From contig JAEWOH010000040.1 in the NCBI GenBank assembly GCA_023460955.1, positions 1 to 64,000 of the forward strand: a stretch of 64,000 bases of DNA. The letters run 5' to 3'. A model generated the notes under the pieces. That model saw nothing but the letters and a program-made list of their open reading frames with translations, searched no databases and was not told the DNA's origin. The stretch comes from Bacillota bacterium (lineage in GTDB: Bacteria > Bacillota > Clostridia > Acetivibrionales > DSM-1351). Both the position numbers and the translations under genes were made by a program. Positions 17,934 to 27,945 of this stretch are shown piece after piece; the stretch's first letter is position 1; every line of letters begins with the position of its first letter.

Positions 17934-18001
17934 GCTTTACTATGCTATAATAATAAAATATTTTTACTTCTATAAATAGTATTATAGCATAAAAGTAAAA
18001 T
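17934..18001. promoter_or_regulatory. Divergent promoter palindrome with mirrored extended -10 elements
   Basis: TATGCTATAATA (17941-17952) and its exact inverted copy (17980-17991) lie 27 bases apart, and the match extends outward through TTTAC/GTAAA. Each arm contains TGCTATAAT, a perfect extended -10, one reading toward DUF4364 (with TTGCGG 17 bases upstream at 17923) and the other toward the iron-sulfur gene. The arrangement gives overlapping face-away promoters and a possible operator dyad. Confidence 0.62.
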
Positions 18002-18042
18002 GCGATATATTTACTAATTCTTCAAATTATACAGGAGGTATT

Positions 18043-18582
18043 ATGAACTCAGCGGAAAGCAACAGAGAACTTGCTGAAAACAAACTTATTTTACTGTATA
18101 TTATTAATAACGTTGAAGCACCTGTATCAAATCTGCTTATAACAAAAATAATTCTTGAAAATAAGTTAATGAACTATATTTTTTTGCAGCAGTATCTTGA
18201 TGAGCTTTGTGACGGCAAATTTCTCGAAAAAATTGATTTGGACGATAAAATCTCCTATAGAATTTCATCAGCCGGAAAGCAGGGTCTGGATTATTTTATA
18301 TCACTAATACCCGCCGGTACCAAGTCCAGAATAGATGAAGCACTCTTTGACTATAAAAAGCTCAAAAAGAATGAAACTAGTGTTATAGCAGATTTTGTTG
18401 CTGTAAATGAAAATGAATACATTCTAAATTTGAAAATCTGTGAAGGAAGCTTCACTTATATTGATTTAAAATTGACAGTTGGAAGCAGAAATGATGCAAG
18501 GAAAATATGCAACAATTGGTCCTCTAATTCTGAAAAGCTTTATAAAAAAATAATGGAAAGCATAACTGAAGAACAGGGGTAA
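18043..18582 (+). CDS. DUF4364 family protein (winged-helix-like)
   Basis: A 179-residue protein of the clostridial DUF4364 family. The first 80 residues (ENKLILLYIINNVEAPVSNLLITKIILEN through KISYRISSAGKQGLDYF) have the pattern of a winged helix-turn-helix with the wing turn, as in PadR-like or other small regulators. The second half is an alpha/beta domain ending in a charged helix. AGGAGGT precedes the ATG. A DNA-binding role is inferred, not shown. It is expressed from one side of the palindromic divergent promoter and ends at a strong terminator. Confidence 0.82.
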   Translation: MNSAESNRELAENKLILLYIINNVEAPVSNLLITKIILENKLMNYIFLQQYLDELCDGKFLEKIDLDDKISYRISSAGKQGLDYFISLIPAGTKSRIDEALFDYKKLKKNETSVIADFVAVNENEYILNLKICEGSFTYIDLKLTVGSRNDARKICNNWSSNSEKLYKKIMESITEEQG

Positions 18583-18600
18583 TTATTTAGGAACTATATA

Positions 18601-18637
18601 AAAAAGCAATTCTCAAAGTTGCGAGAATTGCTTTTTT
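18601..18637. terminator. Bidirectional terminator after the DUF4364 gene
   Basis: AAAAAGCAATTCTC pairs with GAGAATTGCTTTTT around an eight-base loop. It has an A-run on one side and a T-run on the other, serving the plus-strand gene and the minus-strand gene at 18701. Confidence 0.93.
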
Positions 18638-18700
18638 CATTCAATAAAAGTACAATTGTCAAACACCTAAAAAACGCTTCATGTAAGCCTATTGTAAACT

Positions 18701-18970
18701 TCATGACAGCTTTAAGCCATGTTTTAATCCTCTGGCAAAACATTCCCTAATCAAAAGTTCCAGTTGATAGTTAATAATGTCCACTCTGAGACTTGCTATC
18801 TTCTTTTTACCATAGTCATCCTTAACATCATCAAGGTATACTTCGCAAAGCTTCAAAAATTCGTAGGTCTTCTCTACTCTTTGGAGTAGAGTCTTATCAC
18901 AAATTTTCTTTATATCTTCGTTATCCAGATATTCATATTCATAATCATTCAAATCAACTTTTTCTTGCAT
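18701..18970 (-). CDS. Hypothetical protein, 89 aa
   Basis: Unrecognised small acidic helical protein. The N-terminus is Asp/Glu/Tyr-rich (NDYEYEYLDNEDIKKICD) and the remainder is two or three predicted helices ending LELLIRECFARGLKHGLKLS. GGAGGT lies five bases before the ATG, supporting translation. It follows yhbY on the same strand with a 114-base gap. No catalytic motif, no membrane segment. Confidence 0.72.
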   Translation of the reverse strand: MQEKVDLNDYEYEYLDNEDIKKICDKTLLQRVEKTYEFLKLCEVYLDDVKDDYGKKKIASLRVDIINYQLELLIRECFARGLKHGLKLS

Positions 18971-19084
18971 AACTTACCTCCGGAAATAGTACTTATGGAA
19001 ATACTTATATTATATTCGTTAAATAAGTGTTTCATTCCCAGAATATGTAAGTATAATCAAATTTGCTCCATAAATAACAAGTTA

Positions 19085-19375
19085 TTATGGTAATTCAATA
19101 ACAGGGCTTTTTTCAGACTCCCTGTACAGAACAAATTTACTACCAATCACCTGAACCAGTTCAGCTTCGGTAGATTCAGCAATTTCTTCAGCTACTATGC
19201 GTGTGTCACACTCTGCATTACGGAGAACTGTAGCCTTAATCAGTTCCCTGGCTTCCAGTGCATCAGAAAACTGCTTTATCATATTTTCATTTATTCCGCC
19301 TTTTCCCACTTGAAAGATGGGCTGCAGATTGTTCGCCAAAGATCTGAGATAGCTTCTTTGTTTTCCTGTTAACAT
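19085..19375 (-). CDS. yhbY: YhbY/CRS1-type RNA-binding protein
   Basis: A single CRM domain of 96 residues that associates with pre-50S ribosomal particles. Family landmarks are LTGKQRSYLRSLANNLQPIFQVGKGGINEN, including the GxGG turn, and the C-terminal IGSKFVLYRES. I start at the ATG five bases after GGAGG rather than the in-frame ATG that overlaps that site. It follows obgE, a usual partner, but nadD, the common next gene, is 30 kb away here. Its initiation region lies inside a duplicated palindromic repeat that also starts a 31-codon ORF just upstream. Confidence 0.92.
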   Translation of the reverse strand: MLTGKQRSYLRSLANNLQPIFQVGKGGINENMIKQFSDALEARELIKATVLRNAECDTRIVAEEIAESTEAELVQVIGSKFVLYRESEKSPVIELP

Positions 19376-19378
19376 ATT

Positions 19379-19412
19379 ATCCTCCATCTACGCGCATAGC
19401 GCGTACACAAAT
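19379..19412 (-). repeat. Palindromic initiation-region repeat, copy 1 (yhbY)
   Basis: On the minus strand TACGCGC-TAT-GCGCGTA, a perfect hairpin, is followed by GATGGAGGAT containing the yhbY Shine-Dalgarno site. It matches copy 2 at 19487-19520 over about 33 bases and the argH leader over about 20. Confidence 0.8.
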
Positions 19413-19483
19413 AGTAATGAAAAGACACATAGTGGCTTTTCGTTGCGTGAAAAGCACGATGACCAACCGAATGTATTTTTCAC
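19388..19483 (-). CDS. Candidate 31-aa leader ORF between obgE and yhbY
   Basis: A GTG start five bases after GGAGG opens 31 codons that end in TAG inside the repeat preceding yhbY, so its stop is 12 bases before the yhbY start. The peptide starts MKNTFGWSSCFSRNEK and has a hydrophobic tail ending FVYALCA. A 9-bp stem (GCGTGAAAA with TTTTCACGC) includes its start codon. The layout would allow translational coupling to yhbY. It could equally be an accident of a dispersed repeat that carries ribosome-binding sites; the peptide has no recognised family. Confidence 0.4.
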   Translation of the reverse strand: MKNTFGWSSCFSRNEKPLCVFSLLFVYALCA

Positions 19484-19486
19484 GCT

Positions 19487-19520
19487 ATCCTCCATCTACG
19501 CACATAGGCGTACACATATA
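19487..19520 (-). repeat. Palindromic initiation-region repeat, copy 2
   Basis: Minus-strand TACGCCTATGTGCGTAGATG and the following GAGGAT duplicate copy 1 with a few substitutions. It supplies the Shine-Dalgarno site of the 31-codon ORF. The two copies start 108 bases apart. Confidence 0.8.
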
Positions 19521-19546
19521 TCAAGCTAAACAGCGATGTTTCTATT

Positions 19547-21108
<1,562 letters not shown>

Positions 21109-21147
21109 TTAAAAAAGTAGAAAATGCATATCACATTTCCTACTTTA
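21109..21147 (-). terminator. Terminator after rpmA
   Basis: On the minus strand AAAGTAGGAAATG pairs with CATTTTCTACTTT (one G-T), followed by TTTTTTAA. Confidence 0.88.
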
Positions 21148-21170
21148 ATAATTACAATGCGATAAATTTT

Positions 21171-21449
21171 TTACTCAGCAACGATCATAACCTGCTTCTT
21201 ATCTCTGCCAAGTCTTGCAAACTTAACCTTTCCATCCTTCAGTGCAAACAAGGTATCATCAGAACCTATTCCTACGTTTACGCCAGGATGAATCTTTGTA
21301 CCTCTTTGACGAACAAGAATGTTACCGGCTAATACGAACTGACCGTCAGCTCTTTTGACACCAAGTCTCTTAGCTGCACTGTCACGACCGTTTCTTGAAC
21401 TACCAACACCTTTTTTATGAGCAAAAAGTTGTAAATTAATCTTTAACAT
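21171..21449 (-). CDS. rpmA: 50S ribosomal protein L27, precursor form
   Basis: L27 reaches into the peptidyl-transferase centre of the 50S subunit. The 92-residue protein begins [17 protein letters not shown]. In Firmicutes this N-terminal extension is removed at the F/A position by the protease Prp before L27 functions. The start ATG is set by AGGAGGT eight bases upstream, which overlaps the end of prp. The rest ([20 protein letters not shown]) is typical. It is the third gene of rplU-prp-rpmA. Confidence 0.97.
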   Translation of the reverse strand: MLKINLQLFAHKKGVGSSRNGRDSAAKRLGVKRADGQFVLAGNILVRQRGTKIHPGVNVGIGSDDTLFALKDGKVKFARLGRDKKQVMIVAE

Positions 21450-21453
21450 GAGA

Positions 21454-21786
21454 TTACACCTCCTCATCCATTACCTTTACATGTTTGGGGTAAGCAAGCT
21501 CTATTTGTTTGAAGCCAACCTGTGCAGCTGCCATTATTATCTTGGCATCATGCTGCTGTTCAGGCGAAATATCAACATCAATGGAGCATAGCATAAAGCC
21601 ATCTCTCTCTTCGAAAAAGTCCTTTATCCCTATAAGTTCATCCAGAGCACCCGCAGCAGTATAGGCTACAGCAGAAACTGCCGCACATACAATATCCCTG
21701 CCGGCTTTAGCATAACCTGCATGTCCCTTGACAACAAACTTTTTTATATTTCCTGCTTTATCCCTGCATATATTTACATTAACCAT
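21454..21786 (-). CDS. prp: Ribosomal-processing cysteine protease Prp
   Basis: Cleaves the N-terminal extension of ribosomal protein L27 (formerly YsxB/DUF464). The 110-residue protein carries the catalytic pair H22 in [10 protein letters not shown] and C34 in DIVCAAVSA, the same positions as in characterised Prp. It lies between rplU and rpmA, as in other Firmicutes whose L27 has the extension, and its substrate site LFA is visible in the next gene. The stop is four bases from the rpmA start. Confidence 0.95.
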   Translation of the reverse strand: MVNVNICRDKAGNIKKFVVKGHAGYAKAGRDIVCAAVSAVAYTAAGALDELIGIKDFFEERDGFMLCSIDVDISPEQQHDAKIIMAAAQVGFKQIELAYPKHVKVMDEEV

Positions 21787-21801
21787 TTAATCGTATAACC
21801 C

Positions 21802-22113
21802 TTACGCATTAATCTTTTCGATCTGAACTTTTGTGTAAGGCTGTCTGTGACCTTGCTTCTTTCTTTCGTTCTTCTTTGCCTTGTATTTGAAAATTATAAT
21901 CTTTTCACCTTTACCATGGCTGAGAACCTTACCGCTAACAGTAGCAGCGTCCAATACAGGAGCTCCAAAGTTAACTTTGCCGTCCTTTGATACAGCAAGA
22001 ACCTTATCAAAAGTAACAGCTGAACCTTCTTCAGCAGCGAGCTTTTCTACGAAAACTACATCGCCTTCCTGAACTTTATACTGTTTTCCACCAGTCATTA
22101 TTATAGCGTACAT
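21802..22113 (-). CDS. rplU: 50S ribosomal protein L21
   Basis: Binds 23S rRNA in the 50S subunit. The 103 residues start [18 protein letters not shown] after AGGAGGT with five-base spacing; an in-frame extension of 25 codons upstream is leader, not protein. The C-terminal [22 protein letters not shown] is the basic tail typical of the family. First gene of rplU-prp-rpmA. Confidence 0.97.
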   Translation of the reverse strand: MYAIIMTGGKQYKVQEGDVVFVEKLAAEEGSAVTFDKVLAVSKDGKVNFGAPVLDAATVSGKVLSHGKGEKIIIFKYKAKKNERKKQGHRQPYTKVQIEKINA

Positions 22114-22215
22114 GATACACCTCCTACTAACAGTCTCGCCGACCCCAATGACGTAATACATATCTATGAATATGTCCATCACAGGCAATAATCTCTTATT
22201 AATTAAGGGATTATG
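22114..22215 (-). ncRNA. Candidate ribosomal L21 leader
   Basis: The transcript ahead of rplU contains stacked short helices: GTGATG with a downstream CGTCAT enclosing ACATAT/ATATGT, then GGGGTCGGCGAGACTGTTAG just before the Shine-Dalgarno site. L21 leaders of this kind autoregulate rplU in Firmicutes. I judge by position and shape; a covariance-model search would decide. Confidence 0.42.
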
Positions 22216-22251
22216 TTTGATGAGCCTTGGCCGAGCGGCTACCGATATATT

Positions 22252-23748
22252 TTAGCACAGCAAGGAATCATTGTCAACCTGTTTAATTCTAAGCCCTCCG
22301 GCTTTTAAGTCACTTACAGGACAGACACTTATATTAATACGGCTTTGATCCGAATACTCCCGAATAAGCTTATCAGTATGACTTTCTATTATTTGTGCAA
22401 CAGAGGTATGTACCTCAAGTTTTATAGCTTTGGAAGTTGATGTCTTAAGATATTCTCTGATTTCCTTAAGAATATTCATGGCATGGGTATCAACAGTATA
22501 AACCTTTCCGGCCCCGTCACAGCAAGGGCAGTCGCAGTTCATGACTGTGGAAAGCTCCTGACGCATCTTCTTCCTGGTCATTTCAACAAGTCCAAGTGCT
22601 GTCATTCCTAGAACTATTGTTTTAGTTCTGTCGTTCTTGAGGCTCTGCTTAAGAGAATCCAATACCATCTGCTGGTGCTCTGTATCATTCATATCTATAA
22701 AATCGATAATTACGATTCCGCCTATATCTCTGAGTCTCAGCTGTTTTGCAATTTCCTTTGTTGCTTCAATATTTGTTTTGAGCACAGTGTCTTCAAGGTT
22801 GTTATCCCCCACAAACTTTCCGGTATTGACATCTATAACCGTAAGCGCTTCAGTCTTATCAATAATAATATAGCCACCGCACTTTAACCATACTTTTCTG
22901 GCAAGAGCCCTTTCAATTTTTGTCTCTATCTGATAATAATCAAATATAGCATAATCTTTCCTGAAAAGTTCTACCCTGTTCTTGAGTAATGGCGAAATCA
23001 TCTCCACCAATTCCAATACCTTAAAGTATTCCTTCTCGTCATTTATTATAAATTTGTCAACATTCCATGTAAACAAGTCTCTTACTGACCGGTAGATAAG
23101 ATTGATGTCCCTATGAATACACCTTGGAACGGGACCACTGGTTTCCGACTGCTTTATTTTAGCCCATAGTTTTGTCAGAAATGACACATCTGTAATAAAA
23201 TCAGCCTCGTCCTTACCTTCCGAAACAGTACGTACAATAAGTCCCATATTTTCGGGTTTTAGTTTTTCAGCTATTCTTTTTAGTTTCTGTCTCTCGCTAT
23301 CGTTTTCAATTCTCCGCGAGATTCCTACATAGTCGGCGTTAGGCAGGAGCACCAGGTTTCGTCCAGGTAAGGTAATATGTGTTGAAACCCTTGGACCTTT
23401 AGTTCCTATAGGTTCCTTTATTACCTGAACTGTAATTTCCTGTCCCACCTTGAGTATATCTGAAATGTTATAGCCGGTATAATCACGGAATATTTCTATC
23501 TCGTCATCGTTGTATTCTTTCTGAGGAATTGCATCCCCAACATAAAGAAATGCATTTTTCTCATAACCTATATCGATAAATGCGGCCTGCATACCGGGCA
23601 AAACACTGCTCACTTTACCTCTGTATATATTTCCGACAAGCCCCTGATGATTCGTGCGTTCAATATGGATTTCAGCAAGTTCTTTATCCTCAAGGATTCC
23701 CACTCTGATTTCACCGACATTAACGTCCACAATTATCTCGTTAATCAT
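22252..23748 (-). CDS. rng: Ribonuclease G/E family endoribonuclease
   Basis: RNase G/E-type single-strand endonuclease for rRNA maturation and mRNA turnover. The 498 residues include the N-terminal S1 domain (LVGNIYRGKVSSVLPGMQAAFIDIG), the DNase I-like catalytic part with metal-binding aspartates in VIDVNTGKFVG and GIVIIDFIDMN, and the zinc-link cysteines in NCDCPCC. Length fits RNase G rather than RNase E. It is upstream of the rplU cluster, a frequent arrangement in clostridia, and downstream of the TIGR03960/TIGR03936 pair. Confidence 0.95.
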   Translation of the reverse strand: MINEIIVDVNVGEIRVGILEDKELAEIHIERTNHQGLVGNIYRGKVSSVLPGMQAAFIDIGYEKNAFLYVGDAIPQKEYNDDEIEIFRDYTGYNISDILKVGQEITVQVIKEPIGTKGPRVSTHITLPGRNLVLLPNADYVGISRRIENDSERQKLKRIAEKLKPENMGLIVRTVSEGKDEADFITDVSFLTKLWAKIKQSETSGPVPRCIHRDINLIYRSVRDLFTWNVDKFIINDEKEYFKVLELVEMISPLLKNRVELFRKDYAIFDYYQIETKIERALARKVWLKCGGYIIIDKTEALTVIDVNTGKFVGDNNLEDTVLKTNIEATKEIAKQLRLRDIGGIVIIDFIDMNDTEHQQMVLDSLKQSLKNDRTKTIVLGMTALGLVEMTRKKMRQELSTVMNCDCPCCDGAGKVYTVDTHAMNILKEIREYLKTSTSKAIKLEVHTSVAQIIESHTDKLIREYSDQSRINISVCPVSDLKAGGLRIKQVDNDSLLC

Positions 23749-23824
23749 GCGAATTCTCCAATTCCATCGCAGGAAAGTGCTACTTTCTGCGTATATGTTG
23801 TTTCCTAATTCATACCCTGCTCAA

Positions 23825-24535
23825 TTATAAAATTTTACTGTCCATCGGGTCTAACAATTCTTCCTGATCTTTTACATACAGCTTGGATCTGTGAATTCTA
23901 TCAATTTCAAACTGGGCGCCCAAAATGCCAAAGAGCGTTTCAACAAGCAGTTCAGGTTTTAGATTGGCTTTACTGCCGGCGCTGAGCAGCATTGTAAACT
24001 TAATGATGTTAAATGTGCCCATTGGCTGAAGCTGAAAATCAACATCAAAAATCATGCTGCGAATATCGGTATCTTTGATACCGCTTTTAGTTTTCTTTTT
24101 AACAATAATTTCTTTTTGTGAAAGAAACTTTTTTAGTTCTGCTTGAAAAGCCTTTTCATCAATATTTAGTTCTGTTCCCACCACAACAATATATTCAGAA
24201 GCTGATATTGTTGCCATTATATTCTTTTTCGTCTGCCTGGGCTTTGCAGAAAGTATCTCAAGACCAAGTGGAAGTTGAGAATTGAGTCTTTCCATAAATT
24301 CGTCCATGGACAGTCCGTCGTCTGTAAGCTCAAAGTCTCCATATTCTGCTTCACTTGTTACTCCTACGCTCAAAGGCAGGCCGAATACCATGCCGGGATG
24401 AGGGTTAAAGCCCTGTGAGTAAGCTATAGGGAGTCTCGCCCTTCTTATTGCACGCTCAAATACCTTCATCAGGTCCAAATGCGATATGAATTTGACTTCA
24501 TCACCACGCCTGAATTTTACACGAATATTAACCAA
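23825..24535 (-). CDS. TIGR03936/DUF2344 radical-SAM-linked protein
   Basis: A 236-residue protein of the DUF2344 family, almost always encoded beside or fused to the TIGR03960 radical SAM enzyme, as here. Landmarks are VKFRRGDEVKFISHLDLMKVFERAIRRA, YSQGFNPHPGMVFGLPLSVGVTSEAEYGD and the FNIIKF strand. The likely start is TTG six bases after GGAGG (MVNIRVKFRR). The gene follows the radical SAM gene by 41 bases. Function unknown; it lies immediately before rng, suggesting an RNA or ribosome link, which is only inference. Confidence 0.93.
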   Translation of the reverse strand: MVNIRVKFRRGDEVKFISHLDLMKVFERAIRRARLPIAYSQGFNPHPGMVFGLPLSVGVTSEAEYGDFELTDDGLSMDEFMERLNSQLPLGLEILSAKPRQTKKNIMATISASEYIVVVGTELNIDEKAFQAELKKFLSQKEIIVKKKTKSGIKDTDIRSMIFDVDFQLQPMGTFNIIKFTMLLSAGSKANLKPELLVETLFGILGAQFEIDRIHRSKLYVKDQEELLDPMDSKIL

Positions 24536-24576
24536 TTTATACCTCCCAAACTACATGCCGGGCATGTAAGTTATTT

Positions 24577-26421
24577 TCAATAATCTCCGCAAATACCGCT
24601 TTTAAAGCCCGCAGCTCCACAGCCGCCGCAATCCTCTTTGCAGTTTGGTGTTACCACACCCTCCAAAGACTTTTTGCTTTCACTGATAAGATATTTTTTT
24701 GATACCCCTATATCCACATGATCCCAGGGTAGTATCTCCTCATAAGCTCTTCTGCGGGTCACATAGAAGTATGGATCAACTCCACATTCTTCAAAAGCCT
24801 TCATCCAGTTTTCATACTTGAAATGTTCTCCCCAACCGTCAAATTTGCAGCCCAGCTGCCAGGCTTTAATCAATACCTTGCAAACTCTTCTGTCCCCACG
24901 GGCAAAAACAGCCTCCATAAAACTGAGCTTATTTTCATGATAATTATAGGTTATTTGCTTTGATCGAATCTTGTCCTTTAAATGCATTTGCTTTTGGTGG
25001 ACATTCTCAATGCTGTCCTGGGGTTCCCATTGGAAAGGAGTAAAGGCTTTAGGGACAAAGGTAGCAGTGCTGACTGTCACATTCAGATTCTTTCCCCTCT
25101 TTTCTCTGGGAACATTTCTGTAGACATCAACTACTTTTAAAGCAAGGTCGGCTATGCCTCCTACATCTTCCAGTGTCTCTGTAGGCAGGCCAAGCATGAA
25201 GTACAGTTTAACGCCGCTCCAACCTCCATTAAAAGCAAGTGTAACAGCTTTGAGCAGGTCTTCTTCTGTTACTCCCTTGTTTATTACATCGCGCAGCCTC
25301 TGTGTTCCTGCCTCAGGCGCGAAAGTCAGACCACTTTTTCTTACTTTCTGAGCTTTTTCCATTAAATCCAGTGAAAACGAGTCAATTCTAAGAGATGGAA
25401 GTGAAAGATTAACCTTCCTCTCTTCCATATCTTCGAGCAAGCCTGTTGTCAGCGGCTCCAGACCAGTATAATCACTAGTGCTGAGTGAAGTTAACGAAAT
25501 TTCCTCATAACCGGTGCTTTCCTCCAGCTTTTCAGCCAGTTCCAGCAGTCTCTCAGGGCTCTTTTCCCGTACAGGCCTATAAATAAAGCCTGCCTGACAG
25601 AAACGACAGCCTCTGGTACAACCTCTGAAGATTTCAAGCATAATTCTGTCATGAACAATATCCGTGTATGGGACAATAATTTTCTCAGGGAAATATACTT
25701 TGTCCATATCTTTAATAATGCGTTTTCTTATTTTTGAGGGATACTGTGCCTTAAGAGGAATAAACTCTTTGATAGTTCCATCCTCATTATAGGTAAATTC
25801 ATAGAAAGAAGGGACGTAGATACCCTCAATTTTAACAATTTCCTCAAGGAAATCCTGCCTGGACCTTCCTGTTCCCTTCCAACGTCCGTACACGTCCATA
25901 ACTTCATTTATTATTTCTTCACCCTCACCCATCATAAAGAAGTCAACTATTTCTGCCAAGGGTTCAGGATTATAGGCACAGGGGCCTCCTGCGCACACAA
26001 AAGGTGTCTCACCGTTTCTCTCTGCAGACATTATAGGAATTCCTGCAAGGTCAAGCATATTAACTATATTTGTAAAACTCATTTCATACTGGAGGGTAAA
26101 ACCCACAAAATCAAAGTTCTTTATAGGGTCCTTACTTTCAAGAGCGTATAGAGGAATATTATTTTCCCTCATCTTTCCCTCCATGTCGGTCCAGGGTGCA
26201 AAAACCCTCTCACAATAACAATCTTCTCTTTCATTCAGTAAATGATATAAAATTTTCATTCCCAGATGCGACATTCCTATTTCATAGGTATCGGGAAAGC
26301 AAAATGCAAACCGTATATTGACGTTTTTAGGGTCCTTAATAACGCTATTCCACTCGTTGCCTGTATATCTTGATGGTTTTTCAACACTTTTCAGTAATGA
26401 ATCCGATAGTTTAATACCCAT
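24577..26421 (-). CDS. TIGR03960 family B12-binding-type radical SAM protein
   Basis: A 614-residue radical SAM enzyme of unknown substrate. Residues 1-190 resemble the cobalamin-binding-like N-terminal domain (FPDTYEIGMSHLGMKILYHLL). The radical SAM cluster motif is Cys268, Cys272 and Cys275 in GCTRGCRFCQAG. The C-terminus is Cys/Gly-rich (CKEDCGGCGAAG), possibly a second metal site. It pairs with the downstream DUF2344 gene, then rng and the rplU cluster. This gene neighbourhood is conserved in clostridia but the reaction is not known. Confidence 0.93.
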   Translation of the reverse strand: MGIKLSDSLLKSVEKPSRYTGNEWNSVIKDPKNVNIRFAFCFPDTYEIGMSHLGMKILYHLLNEREDCYCERVFAPWTDMEGKMRENNIPLYALESKDPIKNFDFVGFTLQYEMSFTNIVNMLDLAGIPIMSAERNGETPFVCAGGPCAYNPEPLAEIVDFFMMGEGEEIINEVMDVYGRWKGTGRSRQDFLEEIVKIEGIYVPSFYEFTYNEDGTIKEFIPLKAQYPSKIRKRIIKDMDKVYFPEKIIVPYTDIVHDRIMLEIFRGCTRGCRFCQAGFIYRPVREKSPERLLELAEKLEESTGYEEISLTSLSTSDYTGLEPLTTGLLEDMEERKVNLSLPSLRIDSFSLDLMEKAQKVRKSGLTFAPEAGTQRLRDVINKGVTEEDLLKAVTLAFNGGWSGVKLYFMLGLPTETLEDVGGIADLALKVVDVYRNVPREKRGKNLNVTVSTATFVPKAFTPFQWEPQDSIENVHQKQMHLKDKIRSKQITYNYHENKLSFMEAVFARGDRRVCKVLIKAWQLGCKFDGWGEHFKYENWMKAFEECGVDPYFYVTRRRAYEEILPWDHVDIGVSKKYLISESKKSLEGVVTPNCKEDCGGCGAAGFKSGICGDY

Positions 26422-26642
26422 TTTATCTCCATTTCCGCTTCAAAAAGCCCAAAAAAAAAGAATTGAATTCTTTTTTCTCCTTACAAATATATTGTTACCA
26501 AAATCTATTATAGCAAAATCAGAGCATTCTGATAATATATCTCACACGTAAGTAATTATCAACTTTTTTTAAACTTATGTCAAGCATTAACACATACAGA
26601 TTAGCGTATAAAGCCTCCAAATGTCTGTTTAATAGTATCATT

Positions 26643-26667
26643 ACTTGTATACTCTTTTATACAAGTT
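26643..26667. repeat. Short inverted repeat
   Basis: ACTTGTATA and TATACAAGT face each other around a short loop, downstream of the tRNA terminator. No T-tract on the minus strand. Role unknown. Confidence 0.4.
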
Positions 26668-26673
26668 TAGTTT

Positions 26674-26706
26674 TAAAAAAAAGACTCACCGAATACAGTG
26701 AGTCTT
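26674..26706 (-). terminator. Terminator of tRNA-Pro
   Basis: AAGACTCAC and GTGAGTCTT form a nine-base stem, followed on the minus strand by eight T residues, directly after the tRNA 3' end. Confidence 0.93.
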
Positions 26707-26709
26707 CTC

Positions 26710-26786
26710 TGGTCGGAAATGCGAGAGTCGAACTCGCGGCCTCTTGGTCCCGAACCAAGCGCGCTACCAAACTGCGCTAATTCCCG
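26710..26786 (-). tRNA. tRNA-Pro (anticodon CGG)
   Basis: A complete 77-base cloverleaf: acceptor CGGGAAT with ATTTCCG (one G-T), discriminator A and encoded CCA. The D-arm is GCGC..GCGC. The anticodon stem CTTGG/CCAAG encloses loop TTCGGGA, so the anticodon is CGG. The T-arm contains GTTCGACTC. It reads CCG proline codons. It is single, with its own terminator. Confidence 0.95.
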
Positions 26787-26874
26787 AAACATTACACTAA
26801 TATATTTTAGTACTAACAAAAGATTTTGACAAGACTAAAAGTTGATAAAAGTTTTACCAAAGCAGCCTGGTCTT

Positions 26875-27669
26875 TTATACCTGTATCTTCTTGAATTCTT
26901 CAATTTTACCGGATATAAATTCGATAATCTGTTTATGTTCAGCCTTCCCATTTCCCGTTATGTTCATAGGTTCTCCGAAGGAAATACAAACCGGTTGCTT
27001 CCTGCGTATTGGCCCGATATCTTTTACAAGCTTTCCATTTCCCCAGAAATCTGTTTTTATAGCGATCGGGATAACAGGGACTCCAGCTTCTTTTGCCAGC
27101 TTTACACCTAAAGTATTAAACTTTTCCGGATCAAAATTTTCCTGACGGGTGCCCTCGGGAAATAATACAATTGAAGTGCCTTTTGCTATCGTTTCCTTAC
27201 CCTTATTTAAAACATTAATGAGATCCTGTCTTGAATTCTTTCTGGATACAACAATGGGATTACGGCTTCTCATAATATTGCCAAACAGTGGCATAGACAC
27301 CAGACTGTCCTTTACAACATAGGTAACTTCTTTTAATGGGGCAATTATACAAGGAAAAACAAAGGTTTCCAGTGTACTCATGTGATTACTAACAAAAACT
27401 ACTGGTCCTTCAACTTTTGAAATATTTTCAATTCCGTCAATAAATAATCTACCACCGCTTTTTTCAATATTCTCAAAAATTCTGTAGCTGGAATGAGCCC
27501 ATTCCTCAGTATCGTATTTATTTTTAACTGCCAACCGGCTGCCCTTTACAACTTCTTTACCGTAACCGTAAACAAAGTACCACCTGGTGCTCAAAAATAG
27601 CTTATCAAAAAAATTTCTTCTGTTTCCCTGTGTCTCATATTTATCAGAATTAAAAAATGGTTTTAACAT
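26875..27669 (-). CDS. plsC: 1-acyl-sn-glycerol-3-phosphate acyltransferase family protein
   Basis: Membrane-associated acyltransferase that probably makes phosphatidic acid from lysophosphatidate. The 264 residues contain motif I as NHMSTLE (H-x4-E instead of the usual H-x4-D), motif III FPEGTRQ, and motif IV VPVIPIAI. An N-terminal region has aromatic-rich, membrane-facing character. The acidic residue swap in motif I (D to E) occurs in some relatives. Monocistronic between tRNA-Pro and a PilZ gene transcribed divergently. The exact acyl acceptor is inferred from family only. Confidence 0.85.
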   Translation of the reverse strand: MLKPFFNSDKYETQGNRRNFFDKLFLSTRWYFVYGYGKEVVKGSRLAVKNKYDTEEWAHSSYRIFENIEKSGGRLFIDGIENISKVEGPVVFVSNHMSTLETFVFPCIIAPLKEVTYVVKDSLVSMPLFGNIMRSRNPIVVSRKNSRQDLINVLNKGKETIAKGTSIVLFPEGTRQENFDPEKFNTLGVKLAKEAGVPVIPIAIKTDFWGNGKLVKDIGPIRRKQPVCISFGEPMNITGNGKAEHKQIIEFISGKIEEFKKIQV

Positions 27670-27945
27670 TAAAATTCACATCCGTTTAATTGATTTTTCC
27701 AGAAATTCTAAAACGCTAGGGATTATTATATCCTACATTTTATTCCATGTCTACAGTCACAGTTATTAATGAGATTTATCCATATTCACTAATAATATAT
27801 GTAAAAACCAACGGAAAATTTACCGATATGTTTTTATAAATATTTTAATAATTATACTGAAAAATGACGGCTTTTAGAATATAATGTAGTTAAGGAACAA
27901 ACTATTTAATCGACTAATACTAAATTATTGATATGGAGATTTCTA

